Source of the DNA: Variovorax sp. J2L1-78
Lineage (GTDB): Bacteria > Pseudomonadota > Gammaproteobacteria > Burkholderiales > Burkholderiaceae_C
Assembly: GCF_030317205.1 (NCBI RefSeq)
Contig: NZ_JASZYB010000002.1
Location: 672,501-736,500, forward strand
Direction: 5' to 3'
Length of the DNA stretch: 64,000 bases
Shown here: piece after piece, positions 39,460-48,723 of the stretch
Position numbering within the stretch: position 1 is the stretch's first letter
Layout of the letters: each line of letters opens with the position of its first letter
Position numbers and translations under genes: made by a program
Notes under the pieces: model-generated
Databases searched by the model: none
The model's input: the letters and a program-made list of their open reading frames with translations, nothing else
Told to the model about the DNA's origin: nothing

Positions 39460-40788
39460 ATGGCATCGAAGCAACAGATCGGATCGGCACGGGTCGGCGC
39501 ATGGCGCCGCGGCATGGCGCGTTCCGCCATCGCCCTGGGCGTGGGCGCACTCGCATTCGGCGCGCAGGCGCAGGAGACCTTCAAGGTCGGCGTGGTGAGC
39601 TTTCTCTCGGGCCAGGCGGCGGAAAGCTTCGGCATCCCCGCGGTCAACGGCGCCAAGGCGCTGGTCGAGGCCTTCAACAAGGGCGAGGCGCCGGCGCCCT
39701 ACAACAAGACCGGTTTCGGCGGCATGAAGATCGAGGCGATCTACGTCGACGAGAACGGCGGCGCGACCAAGCAGGTGCAGGAACTGCGCAACCTCTACGA
39801 CCGCGAGAAGGTCGATGCCGTGGTCGGCTACGTCGGCTCGGGCGACTGCCTGGCGGTGGCACCGGTGGCCGAGGAGATGAAGAAGTTCCTCATCCTCTAC
39901 GACTGCGGCACGCCGCGCATCTTCGAGGACGGCAAGTACAACTACGTGTTCCGCACCGCGTCGCACGCGACCATGGACAACGTCGCGCTGGCCCGCTACA
40001 TGAAGGCGCGCAACGTCAAGGCGGCCACGTACAACATGATCAACCAGGACTACGCCTGGGGCCAGGACTCGCGCAAGGACTTCATGCTGTCGATGGCGCA
40101 GCTCTACCCCGACGCCAAGGCCGGCGAAGACCTGCTGCCGAAGTTCGGCGCCGGGCAGTACGGCACCGAGATCTCGGCGCTGATGTCCAAGCGCGCCGAC
40201 GTCACGCACTCCAGCCTGTGGGGCGGCGACCTGCAGGCCTTCATCCTGCAGTCGGGTCCGCGCGGGCTGTTCAAGCGCTCGCAGGTCGTGCTGTCGGCGG
40301 CCGACCACGTGCTCACGAACCTGGGCGACAAGATGCCCGACGGCGCCATCCTCGGCGCGCGCGGTGCCTACGGCCTGCTGTCGCCGAAGTCGGCGCTCAA
40401 CGACTGGTGGTGGAGCGTCTACCAAAAGGCCCAGAACACGTACCCCGCGCAGGCGCCCTACCGCATGGCGCAGGCGTTGATGGGCCTCAAGCTGGCGACC
40501 GAGAAGGCGATGGCGGCCAACGGCGGCAAGAAGCCGACGTCGGAGCAACTCGCGGCGGCGCTCAAGGGCATGGAATGGGATTCGCCCGGCGGAAAGATCC
40601 GCATGACGCTGGGCGACGGCCACCAGGCCACGCAGGAAACCGCGATCGGCAAGACGCGCTACGACGCCGCCAAGAAGATGGTGGTGCTCGACGACATCCA
40701 GCGCTTCCCGGCCGAGTGCGTGAATCCGCCGCCGAACGTGAAGTCGGAAGACTGGATCAAGAGCAACTTCGCCGGCGCCAAGTGCTGA
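39460..40788 (+). CDS. branched-chain-amino-acid-type ABC transporter substrate-binding protein
   Basis: A 442-residue periplasmic receptor of the Leu/Ile/Val (Peripla_BP_6) type, with a signal peptide (MARSAIALGVGALAFGAQAQ). The mature start ETFKVGVVSFLSGQAAESFG is typical. ATG 39460 has GAAGGAGA 11 nt upstream. It is the first gene of an operon with two permeases, two ATPases and an acyl-CoA synthetase; the ligand is more likely an organic or aromatic acid than an amino acid (inference from that synthetase). Confidence 0.92.
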   Translation: MASKQQIGSARVGAWRRGMARSAIALGVGALAFGAQAQETFKVGVVSFLSGQAAESFGIPAVNGAKALVEAFNKGEAPAPYNKTGFGGMKIEAIYVDENGGATKQVQELRNLYDREKVDAVVGYVGSGDCLAVAPVAEEMKKFLILYDCGTPRIFEDGKYNYVFRTASHATMDNVALARYMKARNVKAATYNMINQDYAWGQDSRKDFMLSMAQLYPDAKAGEDLLPKFGAGQYGTEISALMSKRADVTHSSLWGGDLQAFILQSGPRGLFKRSQVVLSAADHVLTNLGDKMPDGAILGARGAYGLLSPKSALNDWWWSVYQKAQNTYPAQAPYRMAQALMGLKLATEKAMAANGGKKPTSEQLAAALKGMEWDSPGGKIRMTLGDGHQATQETAIGKTRYDAAKKMVVLDDIQRFPAECVNPPPNVKSEDWIKSNFAGAKC

Positions 40789-40812
40789 GCGCCTGAGCCG
40801 CGCCGTACCGAT

Positions 40813-40849
40813 CCGCCACGGGCCCGCGCGCTGCACGGGCCCGTGGCGG
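40813..40849 (+). repeat. intercistronic hairpin after the binding-protein gene
   Basis: Perfect 14-bp inverted repeat (ccgccacgggcccg / cgggcccgtggcgg) with a 9-nt loop between the receptor and first permease genes and no T-run. It probably stabilises the upstream message so that the receptor is made in excess over the membrane parts. Confidence 0.7.
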
Positions 40850-40880
40850 CCGCTCCAGTCTCCAACCCTACGAGTCGGGC

Positions 40881-41777
40881 ATGAACACCGCCATCACCAT
40901 CCTCATCGACGGCCTGAGCTACGCCTCCTGGCTCTTCATCGTCGCGCTCGGGCTCACGCTCGTGTTCGGCGTGCTGAAGATCCTCAACATCGCGCACGGC
41001 AGCTTCTACGCGCTGGGTGCATACGCCGCGGCCAGCTTCGTCGGCTGGTTCGCCACGCTGAAGTTCGCGCCCGAATGGTCGCTGGTCGCGATGCTGTTCG
41101 CGGCCGTGGCCGTGGCGGTGCTGGTCGCGCCGCTGACCGAGCGCGGGCTCATGCGCTTCTTCTACGGCCGCGACGAGGTGCTGTTGGTGCTGGTCACCTA
41201 CGCGCTCTTCCTGATGCTCGAGGACGTCACCAAGCTCCTCTGGGGCGCCAACCCGTACTACGTGTCGGAGCCCTATGCGCTCTTCGGCAACGTCGAGATC
41301 GGCGACCAGGTGTACGTGGGCTACGACTTCATGCTGATGGGCATGGCGCTCGCCGTGGGACTGACGGTGTGGTGGGGCCTGAACCGCACGCGCCACGGGA
41401 AGATCGTGCTCGCCGTCATTCACAGCGAAGAGGTCGCGGCCAGCATGGGCGTGAACGTGTCGCGCGTGTACATGCTGGCCTTCTCCGTCGGCATCTTCCT
41501 GGCCGCCATCGGTGGCGCCTTCACCGCGCCGCTGATCTCGGTGCAGCCGGGCGTGTCGGTCGGCGTGATCATCGTGTCCTTCGCGGTCGTGATCATCGGC
41601 GGCCTCGGCAGCATCGAGGGCGCGGCCATCGGCGCACTCATCGTCGGACTGGCCCGCTCCTTCGCGGTGCACGTCATGCCGGAGGCCGAGCTCTTCTCCA
41701 TCTACATCGTCATGGCGCTGGTGCTCATGGTGCGGCCCGAAGGGCTGTTCCAGCGCATCCAGGCCCGAAAGATATGA
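40881..41777 (+). CDS. ABC transporter permease (LivH type)
   Basis: A 298-residue membrane protein with about eight spans. It has the family segments LTLVFGVLKILNIAHGSFYALGAY and the C-terminal GGLGSIEGAAIGALIVGL. It is one half of the translocation pore. Its stop overlaps the next permease start by 4 bp (ATGA). Confidence 0.92.
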   Translation: MNTAITILIDGLSYASWLFIVALGLTLVFGVLKILNIAHGSFYALGAYAAASFVGWFATLKFAPEWSLVAMLFAAVAVAVLVAPLTERGLMRFFYGRDEVLLVLVTYALFLMLEDVTKLLWGANPYYVSEPYALFGNVEIGDQVYVGYDFMLMGMALAVGLTVWWGLNRTRHGKIVLAVIHSEEVAASMGVNVSRVYMLAFSVGIFLAAIGGAFTAPLISVQPGVSVGVIIVSFAVVIIGGLGSIEGAAIGALIVGLARSFAVHVMPEAELFSIYIVMALVLMVRPEGLFQRIQARKI

Positions 41778-42787
41778 CCATGCAGAGCATTCCTCTCAGC
41801 TCGTCCCCACCCGCGGCCTCGCACCGCTCGCACCGTGCGACGGTGCTGCTCGTCGGCCTTGCCTTCATCGTGGGGCTGGTCGTCGCCGGCGCCTTCATGC
41901 CCAAGTGGCTCACCTTCCTGCTCACCATGGCGGCGTCGCACGGTCTGGTGTCGCTGGGCATCGTGCTGCTGATGCGCGGCGGCGTCGTGTCCTTCGGCCA
42001 GGGCCTCGTCTTCGCGGTCGGCGGCTATGCCGCGGCGCTGGCTTTCAACAGGCTCGGCATCACCGATGCGCTGGGCCTGGCGCTGTTGGGCGGCGTGGCG
42101 GCTTTGGTCGTCGCCACGCCCTTCGCGCCGATGCTCGCGCGCTACCGCGGCATCTTCTTCGCGATGCTCACGCTGGCGCTGTCGATGGTCTGCTATGGCG
42201 TGCTGGTGAAGACCAACGCGCTCGGCGGCTCCGACGGTTTCAACATGGGCCGCCCGACCCTGTTCGGCCAGGCGCTGCCGGACGCACGCGTGGGCTACGT
42301 GCTCTACAGCGTGACGCTCGGCTTCGCGGGCGTGATGGCGCTGCTGGCACGCGCCTACTTCGACTCGACCCGCGGGCTGGTCACGCAGGCGGTGCGCGAG
42401 AACGAGTTGCGCGTCGAATACCTCGGCGGTTCGGTCAAACAGGCGATGAGTATCAACTTCCTGCTGGCCGCCTTCGCGGGCGGTGCGGGGGGCGCGCTCA
42501 CCGTGATGTCGCTCGGCCACATCGACCCGAACTTCAGCTACTGGACCACCTCCGGCGAGTTCGTCTTCGTGGCCATTCTCGCGGGCTGGCAGAGCGTGCT
42601 GGCGGTGTTCGTCGCCTCGACGCTGCTGGAGATCGTGCGCTCCTTTTCGAGCCTCTACTTCCCGAACACCTGGCAGCTGTCGCTCGGCCTCTTCCTGCTG
42701 CTGATGATCCGCTTCCTGCCGCGCGGCATCGGCTCGCTGTGGGTCGACCGCGGGGGCGCCAAGCGCTCGAAGGGAGGCCGCGCATGA
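41774..42787 (+). CDS. ABC transporter permease (LivM type)
   Basis: A 337-residue membrane protein, partner of the LivH-type permease. Segments GGVVSFGQGLVFAVGGYAAAL and RENELRVEYLGGSV are typical. The ATG at 41774 overlaps the upstream stop; an in-frame ATG at 41780 is also possible. The stop overlaps the next gene by 4 bp. Confidence 0.92.
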   Translation: MTMQSIPLSSSPPAASHRSHRATVLLVGLAFIVGLVVAGAFMPKWLTFLLTMAASHGLVSLGIVLLMRGGVVSFGQGLVFAVGGYAAALAFNRLGITDALGLALLGGVAALVVATPFAPMLARYRGIFFAMLTLALSMVCYGVLVKTNALGGSDGFNMGRPTLFGQALPDARVGYVLYSVTLGFAGVMALLARAYFDSTRGLVTQAVRENELRVEYLGGSVKQAMSINFLLAAFAGGAGGALTVMSLGHIDPNFSYWTTSGEFVFVAILAGWQSVLAVFVASTLLEIVRSFSSLYFPNTWQLSLGLFLLLMIRFLPRGIGSLWVDRGGAKRSKGGRA

Positions 42788-43584
42788 ACGCCGTGATGAA
42801 GCCTTTCACCGAGCTCACGCCGCCCGCCGAGCGCGACATCCTGCTGCGCGCGAGCGGCATCGAGAAGCGCTTCGGTGCCGTGGTTGCGGCCAGCGGCATC
42901 GAGGTTGCGGTGGGCGTCGGCGAGCGCGTCAGCCTGATCGGCAGCAACGGCGCGGGCAAGACCACCTTCGTCAACATGATCACGGGTTACCTCAAGCCCG
43001 ACACCGGCAGCATCCTGCTCGGCGACCGCGACATCACGCGTCTCGCGCCGCGGCAGATCACGCAGCTGGGCGTGGCGCGGTCGTTCCAGATCCCGCAGCT
43101 CTTCCAGGAGCTGTCGGTGCTCGAGAACATGCTGGTGGCCACCGCCTGCCGCGAGAACCGCCTGTCGTTCTGGCAGACCGCGCGGCGTGACGATGCGGTC
43201 GACCGTGCCGACGCGCTGCTCGCGCGCTTCAACCTCACCGAGCACCGCGAGCGCCGCGTGGCCGAGCTGCCGGGCGGCGTGCGCAAGCTGCTCGACATCG
43301 CGATGGCGATGACCGGCGAGCCGCGCCTGCTGCTGCTCGACGAGCCCACCAGCGGCGTGTCGGCCGAAGAGAAGTTTCCGATGATGGAGATCATCATGAC
43401 CGCGCTCGGACAGGCGCCGATGACGGTGCTCTTCGTCGAGCACGACATGGACATCGTCGAGCGCTACGCCGACCGCGTGATCGCCTTCTACAGCGGTCGC
43501 ATCATCGCGGACGACACGCCCGCAGCCGCGCTCGCCACCGACGACGTGCGCCGCTACGTCACCGGCACACTTCGCCAGGAGTAA
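42784..43584 (+). CDS. ABC transporter ATP-binding protein (LivG type)
   Basis: A 266-residue ATPase: Walker A GSNGAGKTTF, the Q-loop region, a divergent signature LPGGVRKLLDIAMAM (in place of LSGGQ), Walker B LLLLDEPTSGVS and the H-loop EHDMDIV. The proline in the signature is unusual among ABC proteins but seen in LivG relatives of this operon type. It overlaps the upstream permease by 4 bp. Confidence 0.92.
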   Translation: MNAVMKPFTELTPPAERDILLRASGIEKRFGAVVAASGIEVAVGVGERVSLIGSNGAGKTTFVNMITGYLKPDTGSILLGDRDITRLAPRQITQLGVARSFQIPQLFQELSVLENMLVATACRENRLSFWQTARRDDAVDRADALLARFNLTEHRERRVAELPGGVRKLLDIAMAMTGEPRLLLLDEPTSGVSAEEKFPMMEIIMTALGQAPMTVLFVEHDMDIVERYADRVIAFYSGRIIADDTPAAALATDDVRRYVTGTLRQE

Positions 43585-43587
43585 GCG

Positions 43588-44253
43588 ATGCTCGCCATCG
43601 AATCGATCCATGTCGCCATCGGCTCCGTGCAGGTGCTGCGCGGCCTCAGCCTGGCCGTCGCGCCCAACAGCATGGCCGGGCTCATCGGCCGCAACGGCGC
43701 GGGCAAGACCACGCTGCTGCGTTCGGTGATGGGCCACCTCGCGCCCACGCAGGGCCGCATCGTCTTCGACGGACAGGACCTGTCGCGCATGCCCAAGCAC
43801 GGCCGCGCCGCAGCGGGCATCGGCTACATGCCGGAAGACCGTGGCCTCGTGCCCGAACTGACCGTCGAGGAGAACATCCTGGTGCCGCTGTGGGCCACTG
43901 GCGCACGCAACGCGAAGGCGCGGCTGGACTTCGTCTACGGCGTGCTGCCGGAGCTCGCGGCCATGCGCGAACGCCGCGCGCTGCTGCTGTCGGGCGGTCA
44001 GCAGAAGCTGGTCGCGCTGGGGCGGGCACTGGCGGTCGGTACGCGGTTGTTGCTGCTCGACGAGCCCTTCGAGGGCGTCGCCCCGGCCCTGTCGATGCGC
44101 CTCGGCGAGGTCATCGCCGGGCTGCGCGGCAGCACTCTGTCGGTGCTGATCGCGCAATCGGACCTCAACCATTCGCGCAAGCTGGTCGACGTGGAGTACG
44201 TGATCGAGCGCGGCGCCAATGTGGCCGCCGAAGCCCACGCGAGCGCCGCATGA
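43588..44253 (+). CDS. ABC transporter ATP-binding protein (LivF type)
   Basis: A 221-residue ATPase, second of the pair: Walker A GRNGAGKTTLL, signature LSGGQQKLVALGRAL, Walker B LLLLDEPFEGVAP, and a histidine-loop position occupied by Q (IAQSDLN) rather than H. It starts 3 bp after the LivG-type gene and overlaps the acyl-CoA synthetase by 4 bp. Confidence 0.92.
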   Translation: MLAIESIHVAIGSVQVLRGLSLAVAPNSMAGLIGRNGAGKTTLLRSVMGHLAPTQGRIVFDGQDLSRMPKHGRAAAGIGYMPEDRGLVPELTVEENILVPLWATGARNAKARLDFVYGVLPELAAMRERRALLLSGGQQKLVALGRALAVGTRLLLLDEPFEGVAPALSMRLGEVIAGLRGSTLSVLIAQSDLNHSRKLVDVEYVIERGANVAAEAHASAA

Positions 44254-45851
44254 ACGCGCACTGGCAGTCCCGGAACATCCCCGCGGTGCGCCACGAGGCG
44301 GCGTATGGCGATCGCATCGTGCGCTGCTTCGTCGAGCGGCCGGGCAGCATGCACGCACTGCTCGAACAGGCCGTCGCCGCGCATGGCGACAGCGATGCGG
44401 TGGTCTGTGGAGAGACACGCTGGAATTACCGCCGTCTCGCCGCCGAAGCCGCGTGCATCGCCGCGGGGCTCGCGGCCCACGGCGTGACGGCCGGCGAGCG
44501 TGTCGTGCTCTTCATGGGCAACCGCCCCGAGTTCATCGCCGTGCTGTTCGCGGTGCAGCGCCTCGGCGCCATCGCCGTGCCGATCGGCGAGCGCGAGCAG
44601 AAGCCCGGCCTCACCTACATGCTGCAGCAGTGCGGCGCCTGCGCGATCGTGTTCGATGCGGCGCTGGCCGATCGCGTGCCGGACACCGTCGACGTGCCGG
44701 CGCTGCGGTTGCGCATCGTTGCTGCAGGCGCGGCCGAGGGTGCGCTGCCGCTCGACGCGCTGGGCCCCGGCGACGCGCCGGTTGCCATCGCCGCCGTGAA
44801 CGAGCAGGACACGGCGCTCATCCTCTACACCTCCGGCACCACCGGCCGGCCCAAGGGCGCGATGCTCACGCACCTCAACGTCGCGCATTCGGTGCGGCAC
44901 TACGCGGTGTGCATGGGCGTGCGCACCGGCGACCGCTCCGCGCTGGCCGTACCGGCGAGCCACGTCACGGGCCTGATCGCAGTGATCGCGGCGATGGTGC
45001 ACGTGGGCGGCGCCATCGTGATGATTCCGGCGTTCAAGGCGGCGAGCTTCCTGCAGACGATGGCGGCCGAGCGCGTCACGCACACGCTGATGGTGCCGGC
45101 GATGTACACGCTGTGCCTGATGGACCCGGCCTTCGACGGCGAGAAACTCGCCGCCTGGCGCATCGGGGGCTACGGCGGCGCGCCGATGCCGGTGTCGGCC
45201 ATCGATGCGCTGGCCGAGCGCCTGCCCGGGCTCGTGCTGGTCAATGCCTACGGCGCCACGGAGACCACCTCGCCCACCACGATGATGCCGCCCGGCCTCA
45301 CGCGCGGCCATGCCGACACGGTCGGCGTGCCGCTGCCCTGCGCCGACGTGCGCGTGATGGACGACGACGGCCGCGAGCTGCCCGCCGGCGAAACCGGCGA
45401 GCTGTGGATCGCCGGCCCGATGGTGGTGCCCGGCTACTGGGACAACCCCGAGGCCACGCAGGCCGCCTTCACCGGCGGCTACTGGCATTCGGGCGACCTG
45501 GGGTCGGTCGACACCGACGGCTTCGTGCGGCTCTTCGACCGCAAGAAGGACATGCTCAACCGCGGCGGCTTCAAGATCTACTCGGTCGAGGTCGAGAACA
45601 CGCTGATGGCGCTGCCCGGTGTGGTCGAAGCGGCGATCGTCGGTCGGCCGTGCCCGGTGCTGGGCGAGCGGGTGCACGCTTTCATCCACGCGCCCGGCGT
45701 GCCGCACGATGACGAAGCCGTGCGCGCCCATTGCCGCGCGCAGCTCACCGATTACAAGGTGCCCGAAACGATCACCTGGGCCGACGCACCGCTGCCGCGC
45801 AACGCGGGCGGCAAGCTGCTCAAGCGCGCGCTGCGCGATCAGCTGGCTTGA
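44250..45851 (+). CDS. acyl-CoA synthetase (AMP-binding, class I adenylate-forming)
   Basis: A 533-residue enzyme that activates a carboxylate with ATP and CoA. The P-loop TSGTTGRPKGAM, A5 motif NAYGATETTS, A7 SGDLGSVD, A8 RLFDRKKDMLNRGGFKIYSVEVE and the A10 lysine (NAGGKLLKR) are all present. As last gene of the ABC operon it likely activates the imported acid, trapping it and starting its breakdown. The exact substrate is not readable from the sequence. Confidence 0.9.
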   Translation: MNAHWQSRNIPAVRHEAAYGDRIVRCFVERPGSMHALLEQAVAAHGDSDAVVCGETRWNYRRLAAEAACIAAGLAAHGVTAGERVVLFMGNRPEFIAVLFAVQRLGAIAVPIGEREQKPGLTYMLQQCGACAIVFDAALADRVPDTVDVPALRLRIVAAGAAEGALPLDALGPGDAPVAIAAVNEQDTALILYTSGTTGRPKGAMLTHLNVAHSVRHYAVCMGVRTGDRSALAVPASHVTGLIAVIAAMVHVGGAIVMIPAFKAASFLQTMAAERVTHTLMVPAMYTLCLMDPAFDGEKLAAWRIGGYGGAPMPVSAIDALAERLPGLVLVNAYGATETTSPTTMMPPGLTRGHADTVGVPLPCADVRVMDDDGRELPAGETGELWIAGPMVVPGYWDNPEATQAAFTGGYWHSGDLGSVDTDGFVRLFDRKKDMLNRGGFKIYSVEVENTLMALPGVVEAAIVGRPCPVLGERVHAFIHAPGVPHDDEAVRAHCRAQLTDYKVPETITWADAPLPRNAGGKLLKRALRDQLA

Positions 45852-45919
45852 AGTCGCCGCAGCGTCGTCCGCTGCGCATATGATCCGGTCGATTCAACTC
45901 GACCACCTGGAGGAGCGCC

Positions 45920-46969
45920 ATGGCACTGATGGATTTCATCAAGAAACAGTTCATCGACATCATCCAATGGACCGAGTCCGGCGATGGCACGCTGGCCTGG
46001 CGCTTCCCGATGGCGGAGATGGAAATCCAGAACGGGGCGTCGCTCACCGTGCGCGAGTCGCAGGTGGCGGTGTTCGTCAACGAAGGCCAGGTGGCCGACG
46101 TCTTCGGCCCCGGCATGTACAAGCTGACGACGCAGACGCTGCCCGTGCTCACGTACCTGAAGAACTGGGACAAGCTCTTCGAATCCCCGTTCAAGAGCGA
46201 TGTCTACTTCTTCAGCACGCGCCAGCAGGTCGACCAGAAGTGGGGAACGCCCCAGCCGATCACGATCCGCGACAAGGACTTCGGCGCGGTGCGTCTGCGC
46301 GCCTTCGGCAACTACAGCTTCCGCATCGGCGACGCCAAGCTGTTCCACACCGAGATCTCCGGCACGCGCGACATCTACACCGTGGCCGACCTCGACGGCC
46401 AGTTGCGCGGCCTGGTGCTGCAGAACATCAGCAACGCCATCGCCTCCAGCGGCGTGCCCTTCCTGGATCTCGCCGCGAACCAGATCGAGTTCGCCAATGC
46501 GCTGTCGACGCAGCTGCAGCCCGAGTTCGCCAAGATCGGCGTCAAGCTCGAAGCCATCACGGTGCAGAACGTCTCGCTGCCCGAAGAGCTGCAGAAGGTG
46601 CTCGACCAGAAGATCGGCATGGGCATGGTCGGCAACGACATGGGCAAGTTCATGCAGTACCAGACGGCGCAGGCCATCCCGAAGTTCGCCGAAGGCTCGG
46701 CCAACGGCGGTGGCGGCATCGCGGGCGACGCGATGGGCCTGGGGGCCGGCGTGGCGCTGGGCCAGGTGCTGGCGCAGAACCTCGCGCAGGGCCTGAACCC
46801 GAACGCCGCGGCGACGGCCGCCGTGGCCGCCGCCGCACCGGTCACCGAGATCAGCGCCAACGAGGTGATGGCCACGCTCGAGAAGCTGGGCGATCTCAAG
46901 ACCAAGGGCATCCTCACGCAGGAAGAGTTCGACGCCAAGAAGGCGGAGCTGCTCAAGAAGCTGGTCTAA
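45920..46969 (+). CDS. SPFH/band-7-like protein with SHOCT domain
   Basis: A 349-residue protein of the virion-core/YdjI-like SPFH family: MALMDFIKKQFIDIIQW, VRESQVAVFVNEGQVADVFGPG and the band-7 core. A flexible Gly/Ala-rich stretch (about residues 250-305) leads to a C-terminal SHOCT motif (LEKLGDLKTKGILTQEEFDAKKAELLKKL). No membrane span is evident; membrane association would be by the SPFH domain. ATG 45920 has GGAGG 6-10 nt upstream. It is the first gene of a five-gene set running to 51839, with 9 bp to the next gene. Confidence 0.88.
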   Translation: MALMDFIKKQFIDIIQWTESGDGTLAWRFPMAEMEIQNGASLTVRESQVAVFVNEGQVADVFGPGMYKLTTQTLPVLTYLKNWDKLFESPFKSDVYFFSTRQQVDQKWGTPQPITIRDKDFGAVRLRAFGNYSFRIGDAKLFHTEISGTRDIYTVADLDGQLRGLVLQNISNAIASSGVPFLDLAANQIEFANALSTQLQPEFAKIGVKLEAITVQNVSLPEELQKVLDQKIGMGMVGNDMGKFMQYQTAQAIPKFAEGSANGGGGIAGDAMGLGAGVALGQVLAQNLAQGLNPNAAATAAVAAAAPVTEISANEVMATLEKLGDLKTKGILTQEEFDAKKAELLKKLV

Positions 46970-46978
46970 GCACCCGCG

Positions 46979-48460
46979 ATGGCTGAGCTACCAGGCGCCC
47001 AGCGCGCCTACCGTGCGCCCTGCCCGGGTTGCGGCGCACCGGTCGAATTCAGGTCCGCGCAATCGGCGTTCGCCGTCTGCCCGTACTGCCAGAGCACCGT
47101 CGTCCGCCAGGGCGAGACGCTCGCGCGCATCGGCAAGATGGCGGAGCTGTTCGACGACTTCAGCCCGCTGCAGCTCTTCGCGGCGGGCCGTGTCGACGGC
47201 CAGCCCTTCACGCTGGTCGGCCGGCTGCAGTACGCCTACCCGGGCGGCCGCTGGACCGAGTGGATCGCCGCGCTCGACGGCGAGCGCACCGGTCTGCTGA
47301 GCGAGGACAACGGCGCCTTCGTCTTCTCGCTGCCCCACATGCTGGAGCGCGACGCGCCGCCGGCCGGTGACCTGCGCGTCGGCGCCACCACCGCCTTCAA
47401 CGGCCAGGGCTACACCGTCGCGTCGAACGAGCAGGTGACGCTGGTGTCGGCGCAGGGCGAACTGCCGCGGCTGCCCGATCTCGGCAAGCCTTTCGCGGTC
47501 GTCGAACTGCGCAGCGATCAGGGCCAGGTGCTCAGCCTCGACTACGACACGCAGCCGCCCGGTGCCTACCTCGGCCGCGCCGTGCGGCTCGAAGACCTGC
47601 AACTCACCGGCCTGCGCGACGAATCCACCAAGGACGAAAAGGGCCGCAGCTTCGCCTGCCCCAACTGCGGCGCGCCGGTCACCGTCAACCTGGCCGACAG
47701 CAAGAGCATCACCTGCGGCCACTGCAACAGCATCATCGACCTGTCGCAGGGCATCGGCGGCGAGCTGAAGCACGCCGAGCAGGACGAGCCGGTGCGCCCG
47801 CTGATCGCGCTGGGCAGCGTCGGCACCCTGCAGGGTGTGAACTGGCAAGTGGTCGGCTTCCAGCACCGCATGGGGAGCGAGCCCGGTGACGACGAGCACT
47901 TCGGCTGGAACGAATACTTGCTCTTCAACCGCCAGCGCGGCTTCAGCTTCCTGGTGGATGCGGAAGACGGCTGGAGCATGGTCGCGCCGACCACCGGCGC
48001 GCCCAGCATGGCCGAGAGCGGCAAGACCGCGAAGTACCTCGGCAAGAGCTACCAGCAGCAATACGCGTACAACGCCGAGACCACCTATGTGGCGGGCGAG
48101 TTCTACTGGCAGGTCGAGCGCGGGCAGAAGACCTTCAACCGCGACTTCGCCAACGGCAATGCGCTGCTGTCGATGGAGCGTTCGGCCAACGAACTGACCT
48201 GGTCGTCCGGCAGCAAGATGGACAGCGCCACCGTGGCCGCCGCCTTCAAGCTCGACGCGAAGAAGGACATGTTCAAACGCGCCGACGCCGCGCCGCTGAG
48301 CGCCGCGTCGAGCATGGGCTGCGGCACCATCATCCTCGTCGTCGTGGTGATCCTCATCCTGCTGATCATCCTGAGCACCTGCAGTTCGTCGGGCGGATCG
48401 TCCACGCGCAGTTCCGGCGGTTCGTACGGCGGCTACTCCAGCGGCGGCGGTCACAAATGA
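46979..48460 (+). CDS. DUF4178 protein with two zinc ribbons and C-terminal membrane anchor
   Basis: A 493-residue protein. Zinc ribbon 1: C15-x2-C18, C34-x2-C37; zinc ribbon 2: C227-x2-C230, C246-x2-C249. Each is followed by a DUF4178-type beta-domain (FTLVGRLQYAYPGGRWTEW; VNWQVVGFQHRM...FGWNEYLLFN). A membrane span (IILVVVVILILLIILSTC) near residue 450 precedes a Ser/Gly-rich tail. The bulk should be cytoplasmic. Function unknown; DUF4178 genes are found beside SPFH, DUF350 and polyamine-synthase-like genes, as here. Confidence 0.85.
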   Translation: MAELPGAQRAYRAPCPGCGAPVEFRSAQSAFAVCPYCQSTVVRQGETLARIGKMAELFDDFSPLQLFAAGRVDGQPFTLVGRLQYAYPGGRWTEWIAALDGERTGLLSEDNGAFVFSLPHMLERDAPPAGDLRVGATTAFNGQGYTVASNEQVTLVSAQGELPRLPDLGKPFAVVELRSDQGQVLSLDYDTQPPGAYLGRAVRLEDLQLTGLRDESTKDEKGRSFACPNCGAPVTVNLADSKSITCGHCNSIIDLSQGIGGELKHAEQDEPVRPLIALGSVGTLQGVNWQVVGFQHRMGSEPGDDEHFGWNEYLLFNRQRGFSFLVDAEDGWSMVAPTTGAPSMAESGKTAKYLGKSYQQQYAYNAETTYVAGEFYWQVERGQKTFNRDFANGNALLSMERSANELTWSSGSKMDSATVAAAFKLDAKKDMFKRADAAPLSAASSMGCGTIILVVVVILILLIILSTCSSSGGSSTRSSGGSYGGYSSGGGHK

Positions 48461-48499
48461 CCGACGCCTTTTCACACACCCTTTCTTCAGGAGGTTCTC

Positions 48500-48721
48500 A
48501 TGATGGGAATTGAATGGCTGCGGCCCGCCGCATTTCTGGGCTCGATGCTCTACGCCATCATCGGCGTGCTGATCTTCTGGGTCACCTTCCTGATCATCGA
48601 CAAGCTCACGCCCTATGACCTCTGGCAGGAGATCGTCGAGAAGCAGAACCGCGCGCTCGGCATGGTGGTCGCGGCGATGTGCCTGGGCATCTCGATCATC
48701 GTGGCCGCCGCGATCCATTGA
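48500..48721 (+). CDS. DUF350 small membrane protein
   Basis: A 73-residue protein with two membrane spans (MLYAIIGVLIFWVTFLII and ALGMVVAAMCLGISIIVAAAI), a member of the DUF350 (YjfL-like) family. ATG 48500 has AGGAGG 7-12 nt upstream. DUF350 proteins are of unknown function and are often tied to PspA-type membrane stress or glutathionylspermidine-synthase-like genes. It ends 2 bp before the GTG start of the aminopropyltransferase gene. Confidence 0.85.
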   Translation: MMGIEWLRPAAFLGSMLYAIIGVLIFWVTFLIIDKLTPYDLWQEIVEKQNRALGMVVAAMCLGISIIVAAAIH

Positions 48722-48723
48722 GC

